Shown here: positions 1-11,200 of the stretch, piece after piece | Layout: every line of letters starts with the position of its first letter | Numbering within the stretch: position 1 is the stretch's first letter | From: Tubiluchus corallicola | Taxonomy: Eukaryota; Priapulida; Priapulimorpha; Priapulimorphida; Tubiluchidae | Assembly: GCA_030141605.1 (NCBI GenBank) | Contig: JAQGDQ010000008.1 | Location: forward strand, 1,042,501-1,106,500 | Length of the DNA stretch: 64,000 nt | Reading direction: 5' to 3' | The notes under the pieces: generated by a model | What the model was told of the DNA's origin: nothing | The model's database searches: none | Seen by the model: only the letters and a program-made list of their open reading frames with translations | Translations under genes and position numbers: made by a program

Positions 1-406
1 CAACATAAAATTAAGTGTTAAAGCTACAAACTGCTCATAACATTGCAACCCATCAGTCCACATATCCTAAAATAATTCGGAATTTAAAACAAACAAATCT
101 TCGTGTTTATTTAAATATGAGATGTCATGCATCAGGGGTGGATCAGAAGATTTTTTAAAGGGAGGGGTCCAAATGCTACCAGCAAAAAGGCAGAAGTGAC
201 TTCTCAGCAGAAGGCAAAATGTAGCTTTCCCCGGCCTCTCAGTTAGGAGGTCTTGGGGATATGCATTTTTTTACATTCTTTAAGCCTTCTGAAGCACACT
301 TGAAATGATGACTACATTGTTTTGGACATTTGTGTCTTAATTTGTTGTTATAATAACATTAACTGGTACATAAGAATAGATGATATAAATATTCTTGTGC
401 AGCAAA
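1..406. other. unassigned sequence
   Basis: No exon, RNA gene or repeat that I can support; AT-rich sequence running up to the hAT-type MITE at 407. Confidence 0.3.
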
Positions 407-1119
407 CAGGGTTGAGCAGGTCGATTAATTTCCTGTACAGCAAACTTGAGATCTGCAGTCCGCTAAAAATCCGCACTTTGCTACTAACCTCGATCCGCAA
501 CTGCTCTACTTAAATAATTAAAATCTGCGATCCGTCCTGATCCGCAATGTTTCCGATCTGCAATCTGCTTACGTGGCTATTTTTAATTTAAATCTACATA
601 ATAATCTGCATTTTACCTAACATTGGTATAAAAAATAAAAATATCTTAAATCAGTGGAAACTGCACCCTATTGCATGTATCCACTGGGTAGTTTGATTTT
701 AATTGATTAACTGCAGCTGTAAAAGGAAATGTTCGAATATTCTCCATCTAATGTTATTGCAATATTTTAACATTAGTATTTTTAATAGCAAATAAAAGAT
801 TCTACTACTGCTGCTATTACTACTAGTACAGTAGAATGTTCATTTAATGATTAATGAAGCTAATTATAATCATTTCGCTGTTATTTGACCTGGTAGCTTG
901 CGATAAGTGTCAGTATGTCAATTTCTTCCCGTATTACACACATTGTTATCTAGCGAGGATTAACATTAATGAAAATTAACATCCGCAAAGATCCGATCCG
1001 CCAAATCTGGTCTGCATAATTCCTTATTTTAAATACTTGATCCGCAATCAGATCCAATCCGCAAAAATCAGATCTGATCGGCAAGAACCGTCCGCAGGAT
1101 CGTGGTCTGCTCATCACTG
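407..1119. mobile_element. hAT-type MITE
   Basis: Imperfect terminal inverted repeats: left CAGGGTTGAGCAGGTC, right (reverse complement) CAGTGATGAGCAGACC. They are flanked by 8-bp near-duplicates, GCAGCAAA at 399-406 and GCACCAAT at 1120-1127 (6 of 8 match). Both ends are packed with GATCCGCAA-like words, a usual sub-terminal pattern for hAT elements. There is no transposase. The ends and 8-bp target duplication support hAT; the copy is old. Confidence 0.65.
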
Positions 1120-2496
1120 GCACCAATGCTCTTTATATTCCCTTATTGTCTTTTATTGCCTCTGACTATCATTAGCTTTCTTGTCAGCTGATTATGACTA
1201 TCATTAGCTTTCTTGTCAGCGCTTTCAGGATAATTTTATTAGTTCACGAGTTCTAAGTATCTTGCTGATTGCCAAAATTACAATGACTGCTTACAATACT
1301 ATTCAGAGAATAAAAAAAAAATCCAAGAGTTTTGAAATGAACATATGCTATTTCAGGACATTGTTATATGCTGGTTATTTTATTCGATCTCAAATAAGGT
1401 TTCTAAAATGAAGACTAAAATTTTTATCTAAGTCATTAGATAATAAATATTATAATTATTGGCATTAATAATTTAGAAATCAGCATTCAAGGCATCAATT
1501 TGTTAATAACCTTAAAGCACAAGAAAACCCTCCACTTACATAAAGCTTAAAAAAATTGTCTCCTAATTTCATACCACTTACATACTACCTTTTTGCATGC
1601 AGGGTTTGCATCGGCCCTAATACTGCATAAAACATGTAAATTTAAACTCCCGCAATGACCGTTAGACACAGCCATTTTGACGATAGGTCGTTTGAACCAC
1701 GTTTTGATAACATTAAGTAAAGTTCGAAAAAATAATCAAAGCATTCGTAGCATACATGTTAATAATTAAGTAAAATTTTAAATTACTGTATCTTGTCAAT
1801 AAGATTAAAAATACGTTTTTGGCTAGTGAGTGGCACACCCTGGAGGGTGAGTCTGCGACATTTTACCAATTGGCACAAACATTTTAAATTATTATTTCTA
1901 GTTACATTCTTTCCAGCAGGTAAGCCAAATGCTAAGTAATATAGATTTACATGGAAAGTTTTTAGGGATATAATTTAGCAATGCCTTTTCTTTCTCTGGT
2001 TTACGTTTGTGTAGTGACATCATGTAATGGTGCTGTCGGAACAGTATTATGGGAAATACAAAATGAAAACAAACAAAAATTCCTTTCAACGTGAATATGA
2101 TGTGTGCATAAAATTGCTGTAAATTAATATAATTTTTTAAGGTGATTTTTCTGGAACCTACATCAGGCATGCCTTTTCTTGTCCTTTATCTGTAAACACA
2201 GATGGACCTGTAACTTGAATTTAGTATACACACGGAATGTATCTAAGTTATTTTATACATCTAAAGCAGGACTGTTTAATTTCAGTCACAAAGCAACAAA
2301 TGTCTAGGTAGATCAGCAATGCTAATTATAGCAGGAAATAAGCACACTGATGGCCAGACAATGCCAGTTATACTGGTGTTTTTTATATATATAATATAAA
2401 TTAACTGGTAATATATATATAAATTAACTAAACAAGCCCCAATTGAACCTATACTTTTTTATAAAGTTCTGTGGAATTTTAAAGTTACCATCTTGC
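1120..2496. other. unassigned sequence
   Basis: No coding exon recognised. It holds a short direct duplication near 1165-1220 (TGACTATCATTAGCTTTCTT twice) and an AT-rich tandem stretch around 2381-2430 where TATATATAAATTAACT recurs. Confidence 0.3.
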
Positions 2497-2978
2497 TATA
2501 TATCTGTACAAAACACACCACAGCTTATTCCCCCGCATTACATAAATCCTGCCGTATGTAATCACCAATACCACTTCACCAGATAATATTTCATTTTGCA
2601 GGACCAATGTTGTCAGACACTTTCTGAAATTTACCGCTCCAAATCTATGGAATAAAATATCAATTTATGTCACAACACATCTAAAATTATTTGACTTTAA
2701 AAGATATATGAAATCTCTGCTGCTCAAATTCTACTTATAATGCATTCTTTTGGGTTTTTCCGTGAAGCATATCACACAACTGGTTACTTTACTGTTCATA
2801 TTTTCATACTATTGCATCGTCTCTGCAGAACTCCTTCTTATTTCATTTCCTTTCTCTATCTTATTCCATTGGTTTATCTTTGCTATTCCCTGTTTTTTAT
2901 CATTCTTTCTCTTGTCATTTAAGCATTTTCCCCCACTTTTCATGGTGGTCTCACAAGCTTTTCTCCTTGACTACCATG
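2497..2978 (+). mobile_element. non-LTR retrotransposon relic: RT C-terminus and 3' UTR
   Basis: A frame from about 2497 to the TAA at 2738-2740, with one internal stop, reads LYKTHHSLFPRI, then ISFCRTNVVRHFLKFTAPNL, WNKI and FDFKRYMKSLLLKFYL. It aligns along its length with the last 80 residues of the better-preserved RT at 31406-32587 ([43 protein letters not shown]). The TC-rich sequence after it is the probable 3' UTR, with a hairpin at 2941-2978 (CATGGTGGTC and GACTACCATG). The 5' end is lost. Confidence 0.65.
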
Positions 2979-3708
2979 CAGCATATATTTCCTGTTGATA
3001 TTATGTATTTCCCGTTAACTATTATGTAGTTTAGTAACTATATTAATATAGTTCTTCTACAATTATTGTTACTACAATTGATTTGATATATAACACTGTT
3101 AACAGTTATGTGATAGTGTAAACTGCAATTATGCTGAAGTGGACAATAAATTACAAATGGGAAAAGTGAATTCTTAATTCTACATCCATGTGTAAACCGT
3201 AAATCAAACAACCTCCTTGCTAGTGACGGCGATATCGAGAAGTATTGGTCCCCATAACTATTTTTATTTATTCTACGGATAGCTTTCGCGTGATTGTCGG
3301 CACAAATTTCAAGAAATTCCCACGCGAAGCTCTTAGGCATGACAAAACTAGAAGAACTACTAAGTACCGTAAACTGGCCAAAAGTATTCACTAAGAAATT
3401 GTAAAATTTAATGAAAAATGCAGTCACCGAAAACAGGCGCACACAGTTGTCAGCGTCTAAAAACGTCGGCGTGAATCGGTACTATTTTTGCCGAACCAGC
3501 GCCCTTAGGGCATGAAAATTCAAAGCCAATTTTACAGAAGATGACGACGACGACACAGAAAGAGTTTCAATTATTGATCATGTTACAAATGTGGTAGTGA
3601 AAAGCTGTTGAAAACGAATGTAAGGCATAATGTTTTCATTTCCCTCATGTGCATTGATATATACATTGATTAGGCATACAACTATGTGCTATGCTCTCGC
3701 GCTGAGAC

Positions 3709-3880
3709 AATTCGATTTCAATTCAATTTTATTTATCTCTTTATAAGACTACAATAAAACATGATTAGTAAAAGAATCGCTAATAAGTTTTTAAGAATGG
3801 TTAAAATGAATAGATAGAGTCTAGAACTAAAGAAAGGATAGCGAAAAGACTATATAAAGTCACCTAGTCTGCTATCCTTT
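3709..3880 (-). mobile_element. non-LTR retrotransposon 3' end (probable)
   Basis: On the minus strand the sequence ends in AAATAAAATTGAATTGAAAT, a common tail of invertebrate non-LTR elements. A hairpin lies about 120 nt before it: AAAGGATAGC at 3833-3842 pairs with GCTATCCTTT at 3871-3880, and an inner AGACTA pairs with TAGTCT. No RT reading frame was found next to it. Confidence 0.4.
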
Positions 3881-3984
3881 ACCGAATATAGATAAAATGA
3901 TGTTAGGCACTGGTGGGCATTAATGTTATCAGTTTAATTTAGGAAACATTAATAATTTTAAAATTACGACATTTGTTATATAAT

Positions 3985-4425
3985 TAAGTAATCCAGAGTA
4001 AAGAAAATACATGTACTATAATTTAGTGTGCAACAAAGTAAGGCCAATCTTGATTAAACTAAAAATAGCATTTAGATTTTGAGTGGAAGATAGGAATACT
4101 TTGGGTTAATAATACAGTTAATCAACAACGAGAATTAAATACATTTTCATTTGGGTTCAACTTCATCATTTCTAGGATTTTTGAGTACAAATATATCTGA
4201 AATTAATTTATCCAAAATAAAGAATATACATGTACGATAAATCAGTGGGCAACAGAATAGGGTCAATCTTGTATAAACTGTAAATAGCACATTGATTTTA
4301 TGTGAAGAACAGGTCAAAATTGTTATGTAATGATAAAAACACTTTGGGTTAATAATGCAATTAATCAACAACTAGAGTTAAATACCTTTTGATTTGAGTT
4401 CAACTTCATTATTTTTAGGCTTATT
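3985..4425. repeat. diverged tandem duplication, about 219-bp unit
   Basis: Two units: about 3985-4203 and 4204-4425. Shared landmarks are ACATGTAC at 4009 and 4228, ACTTTGGGTTAATAAT, AATTAATCAACAAC-like words, and GTTCAACTTCATNATTT. No gene is implied. Confidence 0.6.
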
Positions 4426-4861
4426 GATTAAGAATAAATCAGACAGCCCTGGCAATTTATGTAGCTACAACTCCACCAGCTTCACCATTGTCCAAAACAC
4501 ATACGCCAAATGAGAAACTTCATTGTAAAGGTGATCTCACTAATGCCTAGCTTTAGACCACCGAGGAACCTGGAGGGAAAAAATGTCAAATGGTGAGCTG
4601 AATGAAAACTGTGAGGCTGAATAATATTTAATATGGAGTGAGTGAATATCTAAATAATGCAGCGTTCAAAGCTGTAGTTCAGCGAGCGATTATCTATCTG
4701 TTTGAAATGAATCGAGTAGTGAAGGGCACGAGCAGTAACAGTAATCACAATCATACATCTGTTTTCATAGCATTTTCAAAGATTTATGGTATTGATAAAA
4801 ATCGGGAGCCTCCAGTCAAGATCCCACTACAGAGAATTTGTTTTCATGTAAGATATATGAT

Positions 4862-5440
4862 TGTAGGGCGCCGAGTAACCCACTAGCTGAAGTAGGACAC
4901 TTTCGGTAAAACGCATGCGCTAAATTTGCGGAAACGTAGTGTCGTACATGACGAGAATCCGAGAATTATGATAACATAAAAAAATTTAGCTAAATTTGTT
5001 TTAGAGAAAAAGTAACATTATAATATTATTTTATAATAATGATGGATAGTCCTTGACAATTTACAGAATTAATCTATTTTTTACAATAGTATCATCGGTA
5101 TTATTAGCTCCATTAAAATCATCATAGTATTAAACTAAGTACAGTATCTAATGGCAGTATTGCTTTAAAGCGAGAAACTATGCCACAGTTATTACAGAAG
5201 TAATTGCAAGTTTAAAAATGAGACGGATGCTGCTAATCCTTCACAACACAAAAAAGTAATTCTTAACATTTGGGAAAAGCATAGACAATTAGTTTTAATA
5301 ATTCGCGACCCGTTTCTAGTTCCTTACTTGGGCAGCCTATGTACCACACGTCCTACTTGCGCTAGCCCATGTACGACTCGTCCTACATGGGCTAGCCCAT
5401 GTATGTTATTTGTCCTACTTTGGCTACTCGGCGCCCAACA
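4862..5440. mobile_element. MITE with TGT...ACA ends and 5-bp target duplication
   Basis: Left end TGTAGGGCGCCGAGTAACC followed after 9 bases by AAGTAGGACA; right end (reverse complement) TGTTGGGCGCCGAGTAGCC followed by AAAGTAGGACA. ATGAT occurs directly outside both ends (4857-4861 and 5441-5445), a clean 5-bp target site duplication. The right half has three sub-terminal units of GTCCTAC plus GCTAGCCCATGTA. There is no protein. Superfamily unknown: TGT/ACA ends recall integrase-type (Ginger-like) elements, but that is a guess. Confidence 0.75.
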
Positions 5441-5445
5441 ATGAT

Positions 5446-7043
5446 AAAATCAAAGGGGTTAGAGTTAGGCACATTCTTCATATTAGTTCATCATGTGTAT
5501 TCGATATTTTGTCATATGTATGACATCATCGGGAATGGTTAAACGGTTAACCGAACACAATTAATGATGTATAAATGGTTAGCTAGAAAGGCTAGCCATC
5601 TCTCCCTATATATGGAACCCTTGTGACATAATTAGAATTTTTTGAATTTACTATGAGCATACAATTGAATAAGTTCATCCGCAGCATTAAAAAATCTACA
5701 ATGATCAAATTTATACACTGAAGACATTGACACATTATTGTAATTATTACTAAAACTACTAGTATGCCTCAGGACAGCACCACGAAAAACTTGTGTTAGT
5801 GTTGCTCAGATTAATCATAAATCAGAGAAAAAACAAATACTAGCAGCAAAATCTAGCTAAATTCATATATCCAACATGTTAGCTCAATGGGAACAAAATG
5901 TTCTAATATCATGACCTCCCTCTACTTCTGGTGGTAGTACCATACGACTTCTTAATTACTGCAATATTAGTGAAGTTGAGCAGCAAATAGTACAAGAGCT
6001 AATACCCCCATTTGTGGATTATGGATCATATAAATGCAAAATTCGAAATTGTGAGAATTACTATTAACTTAACACTTACTTACTATAGCATTTAAATGCA
6101 TTTCTACCTAAACCTAACAAAACTTATGGATTACTACTCAGTAGATGTTGTACTGTACCAATTGCACACTTGAACCAAAATTTGTGACACACTCCTGCAG
6201 TCTGCAAAATGCGGGAAGGTAAAATTGTCTGCAGTAATTTGGAGAACACGTATGACTACATATTGACTGATGCTGGAAACGGTATCACTCCTGTATAATA
6301 CAAGAATTAGAATTGATATTAGACTGTGTTGCTGCTCAACAAGTTGACGAGTCAAGTATAATGTGAATTACTTCTCACAAATACAACTTTTAGACATTAC
6401 TAAGAGATTATAAATGACTTTGCTATTTTTTCAGAAAGTTTCAGAAAAACTGTAGACTGTATTTTTGGTTTGAAGGCAACTATTTTTGACATATGAGTTC
6501 CAGATCACATTTGTGGCCTTCAAATAATCTGTTTAGAAACTTCAGATCGTTTACACATTTATGCTTGCTATCACAGTATGCTGCAATGGAATCATCTTGT
6601 AAAAAACATTCCGTCTCATCATTAAGCAAAGCAGCTGAGATGTCGTCACTGTCAAGAAAGGTATTACTTCCGTAACGCTTTGTGAATTGTGAATCAAGCT
6701 GTTTATGTGCTGGTTACTTTTGGGGTGGACCGAAAAGTCTTGCAACACTCTGTGTCTGTTTCTTCAATGTAATAGCATTAATCTACATTGTATTTCCACT
6801 GTTTCCTCACTATTTCTCCAAGACTGCTAATCAATTCCAACTAAACTTGCCTAATAGATGAGGCCATATGCCATAATTGATATCTATATCTTTTAAAGAA
6901 AAAATTTAACAGGTTAGAGTGTTAAAATGGAGAGATAAGCTTACAATGAAATGCATTTTTCCTTGCTTGTTGATTGTTGCCATTCAATATATCAACTGTA
7001 ATTAGTCTAATCACAAATGCAAGATCGGAGATATAATATATAG
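5446..7043. other. unassigned sequence
   Basis: AT-rich; no exon, RNA gene or repeat recognised. Upstream exons of the pseudouridine synthase gene may lie here or further left, but none could be supported. Confidence 0.25.
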
Positions 7044-7602
7044 ACCGGTGAAGGTGTGCGTTAAAAATCGCACAGGTAAAAATGCCACAGAAAAAATGGC
7101 ACAGGTAAAAATGGCACAGGAAAAAATGGCACTGTAAAAATGGCACAGGAAAAAATTACATGGGTAAAAATGGTACAGGAAAAAATTTAACAGGAAAAAT
7201 GGCTTAAATGGAAAAGTAATAAAAAATGGCACTTGTGTTATTTTGATGCAGCTGATTTCTATAATAAAACTAGAATGCACTCATTCAGAAGCACATCTCT
7301 ACCAAAGCCAAACAATCCTAATCTTATTCGCCTGATTCTTTTGATTAAAAAAAATTAATGCAAAGATAAACAAGCAAACATACAAAATTGTACATGTATT
7401 GTTACTATATAGGCTAGCAAAGGACTCACAAAATATTGTTCATTAAATGAATTTATAATCAATAAAGCACAAATGTTCCACATCATATTTATCTACCTTT
7501 TTCACCTTAATTTTAACCTGCTTTTCCACTTGTGCCATTTTTTCCTGTGTCATTTTTATCTGTGCCATTTTTCCTTTCCCATTTCTACCTACATTCGACC
7601 AG
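7044..7602. mobile_element. foldback-like element built of AAAAATGGCACAGG units
   Basis: The left part, 7062-7210, is about ten tandem variants of a 13-16-base unit, AAAAATGGCACAGG(T). The right part, about 7525-7592, has the same unit in inverted orientation. Outer borders also match in inverted form (CCGGTGAAGGTGTGCGT on the left; reverse-complement CTGGTCGAATGTAGGT on the right). About 300 bp of unrelated AT-rich DNA lies between. Long inverted repeats with internal tandem units are typical of foldback elements. No target duplication is clear. Confidence 0.55.
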
Positions 7603-8207
7603 CTAACACTGGATGTAAAAACGAGTGTAAAATGTAGAAAGCCTTTGGATCATCTCGCCTCTTGCTGTATTCCAGAGGGAGATAAATTATGCCACAGAAA
7701 TTTTTGGTTTTTTGGGGTCTCAACATCAAATTATCAAAAAATTAAGGTTAGAAAAACAAAAAAAATTTATATGTCTGTCATTTTTATTCGTACTCTTGAT
7801 ACAATATAAATATGTTCTTTTATACACATCTAAAAAGTTCAATAGCACCCAAAAAGTGTGTATCTAATTTTCAATAATTGTAATACCCTTTACTGTAATA
7901 TACATTGTGAAATTCATGAATGCTACTGCATTATTGAGAGAGTACCGATGTAATAATTGCATTGTGGTTAGCATTGATGGCAGAAAACTATCTGATTTGC
8001 ATACTTGCGTACAAAGTTGCGGAATGCTTGAGAACTGAAAGACGTGTGAAAAACTTGAAATGCATGTGACACATGCTGATTTGGCAGGTCTGGCCATGGG
8101 TCAGAGAGTCTGGCTTTAGAATAAGTCAAAGGTTTTAAATAAGGTTTTACATTGAAGTTAATCTACTGGTATGAAGTGACTGCTTAATTTACGTCTCATA
8201 TTTGCAG
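7603..8207. other. unassigned sequence upstream of first recognised RPUSD2-like exon
   Basis: A 5' coding exon ending in phase 0 must precede 8208. I see no open frame here with a convincing Met start and donor. Confidence 0.3.
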
Positions 8208-11200
8208 GCACAGAAACGACAGGCCAAAAAGCAAAAATGCAAAAAAGAGGTCAAGCAGCGAAAGGTGGACAAAAAACCTCAATTTGATGAATCAAAATTC
8301 ATTGAGACTTCGTATTATGTTGAGAATGGTCAGCTAAATATATGTTACAGTGTTTAGTGTAGTAACTTGTTCATGTTGCTTATCTGCCAGACTGCCATAA
8401 ATATTTTTTTAATATCGCTTATGGGATCTAGTAGGCATGGGTTACATAACCATATACAAATGTAAATGCGAAATCATAGTCTTCACAGTTCGTAGCATTA
8501 TCTGGTGAATGACATTTAGCGATTACAGCTAACATATGTTGCTATATATGTATAGTTAAAAATATAAGACATTGAAATAGTTGACATCCTCAACTATATA
8601 TATGCTGTATGTCTACTTGGATTTCAGTTATTGTCAAAATTGCATTTATTAAGATAAGATTAATTTACTTGCAGGATTGCGCAAGGTTTACCCTTATCCA
8701 TTTACATTTTCAACCTATTGTAAGGGTCGGTGGGTCGGCAAAAAATTAGTTGATATTGTCAGCAAGGAGTTCCGCACTTATACAGTCGATCGATACGTAA
8801 GTATTACATGGCTTTGAATCTTCATCAGTAACCTCACAATTATTTGCATTGGTTGCCTTCTGTTTGTGTGTAGCTAAACCTTCCTAAATTAATGTGATTA
8901 TTTCAGACGAATGATTAGCTAGACGGTGTTCCAAAAAAGACAGTGCAGCACAAATATATTGAATGACCAATTTCAGATAAAATGTTCCAGAATGAACTTG
9001 GGTTTCTGTATTATGATAGCGTAATGATGTAAAAGTAATATTATATTTGCATTCGACCGTATGACTTGCAAAGACGAATAAACTGTAGGCTGTGATAATG
9101 AAGCATAATTAGTTAGTCAACTAAGTGGTCCTATCGGAATGTTGTATTAAAAAAACTGAAAACTGACATTAGTTTTATAGAATGACAATTGAGTTCTTGA
9201 ACATATGGTCATGCAAGTTTAAAATTTGATTAATTTCAATCTGCATTTGAAAACTGTGTTCAGACAGGCATACTGGCTTAAAGTACAACAGACATAGTAG
9301 ATACGTAGTTCATATAATGACTGTGATGATGATGATGGTGATGGTGGTAGATGACAACAATTACAACTATAACAGTGATGGCTTTAATGTTGAATGGTGT
9401 TTGGTAGTTGTGTTCTTGACTACAACTGAAGCAATATCATGTTTATTTTTAGCAAATGAATTCTAGCTTCTAAGAAACTTGCTTTCTTGGTGATTTCATC
9501 ATCAATAATGCCTGCTATTTGTCTTGTTAACTGAAGATGCATTCACATCCTGATGTGTTCACTGTTCCCTCTTTGGGTATTATTCTGCACGATTTAACTA
9601 GGTTCCGATCTTGCCTCATCTAAATGAGTAGGCTCTGCTATTCAGATGCTTGGTCATGTGTCAGGGTGTGTCAAAATGCTTAATACATATTTTTGCATAA
9701 GTATTTACTATTTTATGGCATTCTTGATATTAAACTTTTTTAATATGAAGGGCAGTTTTAGTGCTAAGAATTTTCATTGAATTTTTCATTTTTACAATAA
9801 AGTATAATACATGTTAGTGAAACGCTTGTTACCAATTTCAGAGGCAAAACATCGATACCGGCCAGATAAAAGTGAACGGAAAAAATGTCAGTGTCGACTA
9901 TATTCTAAATCACAATGACTATATTTCAAATACCATACACAGGTAAATTGCTAATTAACAGGAAGCACTAGATCTCGTTACTAAAAGTTTGCTGGTTTTT
10001 CTGCTCCTTTTCATATTGTTGTACTGAGCATGTTTCTATGCAGTGTAGCATCTTAAAAATCTTGCTATGTTCACCGGACCTTTTCTTTGTGGAATTCTTT
10101 ACCAAAAAAACTGTTTATTTATTTACTACTGTTTCACTTATTTTGTTTGAAGGCACCTATTGTCACTAGCAAATTAGTTGCAGAATTCTCCTTTCTAATT
10201 CAAAACATGAATAAGCTTATCATTATATCCCTTGGTTTAGCTTATCTGCTGTAATGCTTTCCTGAAGTGGCTACTGACTTTGTTTGTGGTGATTTGTATA
10301 ACAAAAATAAGCATTTTACCTAATCAGTTTGTTCGTGCCAATGTCTAAACTTGGTTACACCAGTGCTGGCTTGAAGTAAAAAAATGCAGGACTGCCTATA
10401 GCAGAATTCTCTAACTATAGCTTTTCTTTTTTCAAAATTGTGATCGAGAAAAACTTTATTTTACTGCAGCAGTATTTTCTTCTGTTTGATAAACTAACCT
10501 GTATAATTTTTGTGCTAAATTGAATCTGCTGGAATTGATCACGTTTATTTCATTCAACGATGCTGCCACATCTATGTTTTATCTCAAAAATAAATTATTA
10601 TTTGTTTTATATACAGACATGAAGTACCTGTAAAAATGGCTCCTGTCAATATTATTCATTTATCTAAAGACTTGGTCGTAGTTGATAAACCATCATCGAT
10701 CCCGGTAAATATGTGTCTCTATTGTCTTCTTTACTTCTTTACTGTTATTTCAGTGCACACAAATTTTAACATTGACAAATAGTTTCATAATCTAAAAAAT
10801 GTTGAAAATTGTTGTTCTCAGTTTAATTGAAAACTGTTGAACCCAGTTTAGTGCTCATGCCTCTTTTAATCTTCTGATTAGTCTCGGAGGATTTTTTATA
10901 TTCAATTATTGATTTGGAATGCCTGGCATTTTTCTCTGCATTCCAATGAGTAAATTTCTCTAGTAATCAGTTGCATCAAAACTAATTTTGAATTACTAAA
11001 TAGCCTTTATAACTGTTTTGGTTGGTGTTTATGTAGGTTCATCCATGTGGAAGATACCGGCACAATAGCATAGTGTTTATTCTGGGAAAGGAATACAATC
11101 TTACTGAGCTTAGAAGTAAGACTATTTTGATTTTCTAATTATAAATTTAACACTTTATGTTATATGATTTTGCAAATATTTTGCTGCTATAGACTGACTG

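Noticed and set aside
3038-3442. 134-codon minus-strand frame as a gene
   Set aside because: No recognised domain, the second half is AT-rich and implausible as protein, and there are no supporting splice partners; kept only as a weak finding.
7011-7280. minus-strand frame rich in CHFYLCHFF-like repeats as a Cys-rich protein
   Set aside because: It is the translation of the tandem AAAAATGGCACAGG units of the foldback-like element.
1-8207. 5' coding exon of the RPUSD2-like gene
   Set aside because: Several ATG-donor pairs exist, including one near 3540 that ends in the wrong phase; none could be chosen on evidence.
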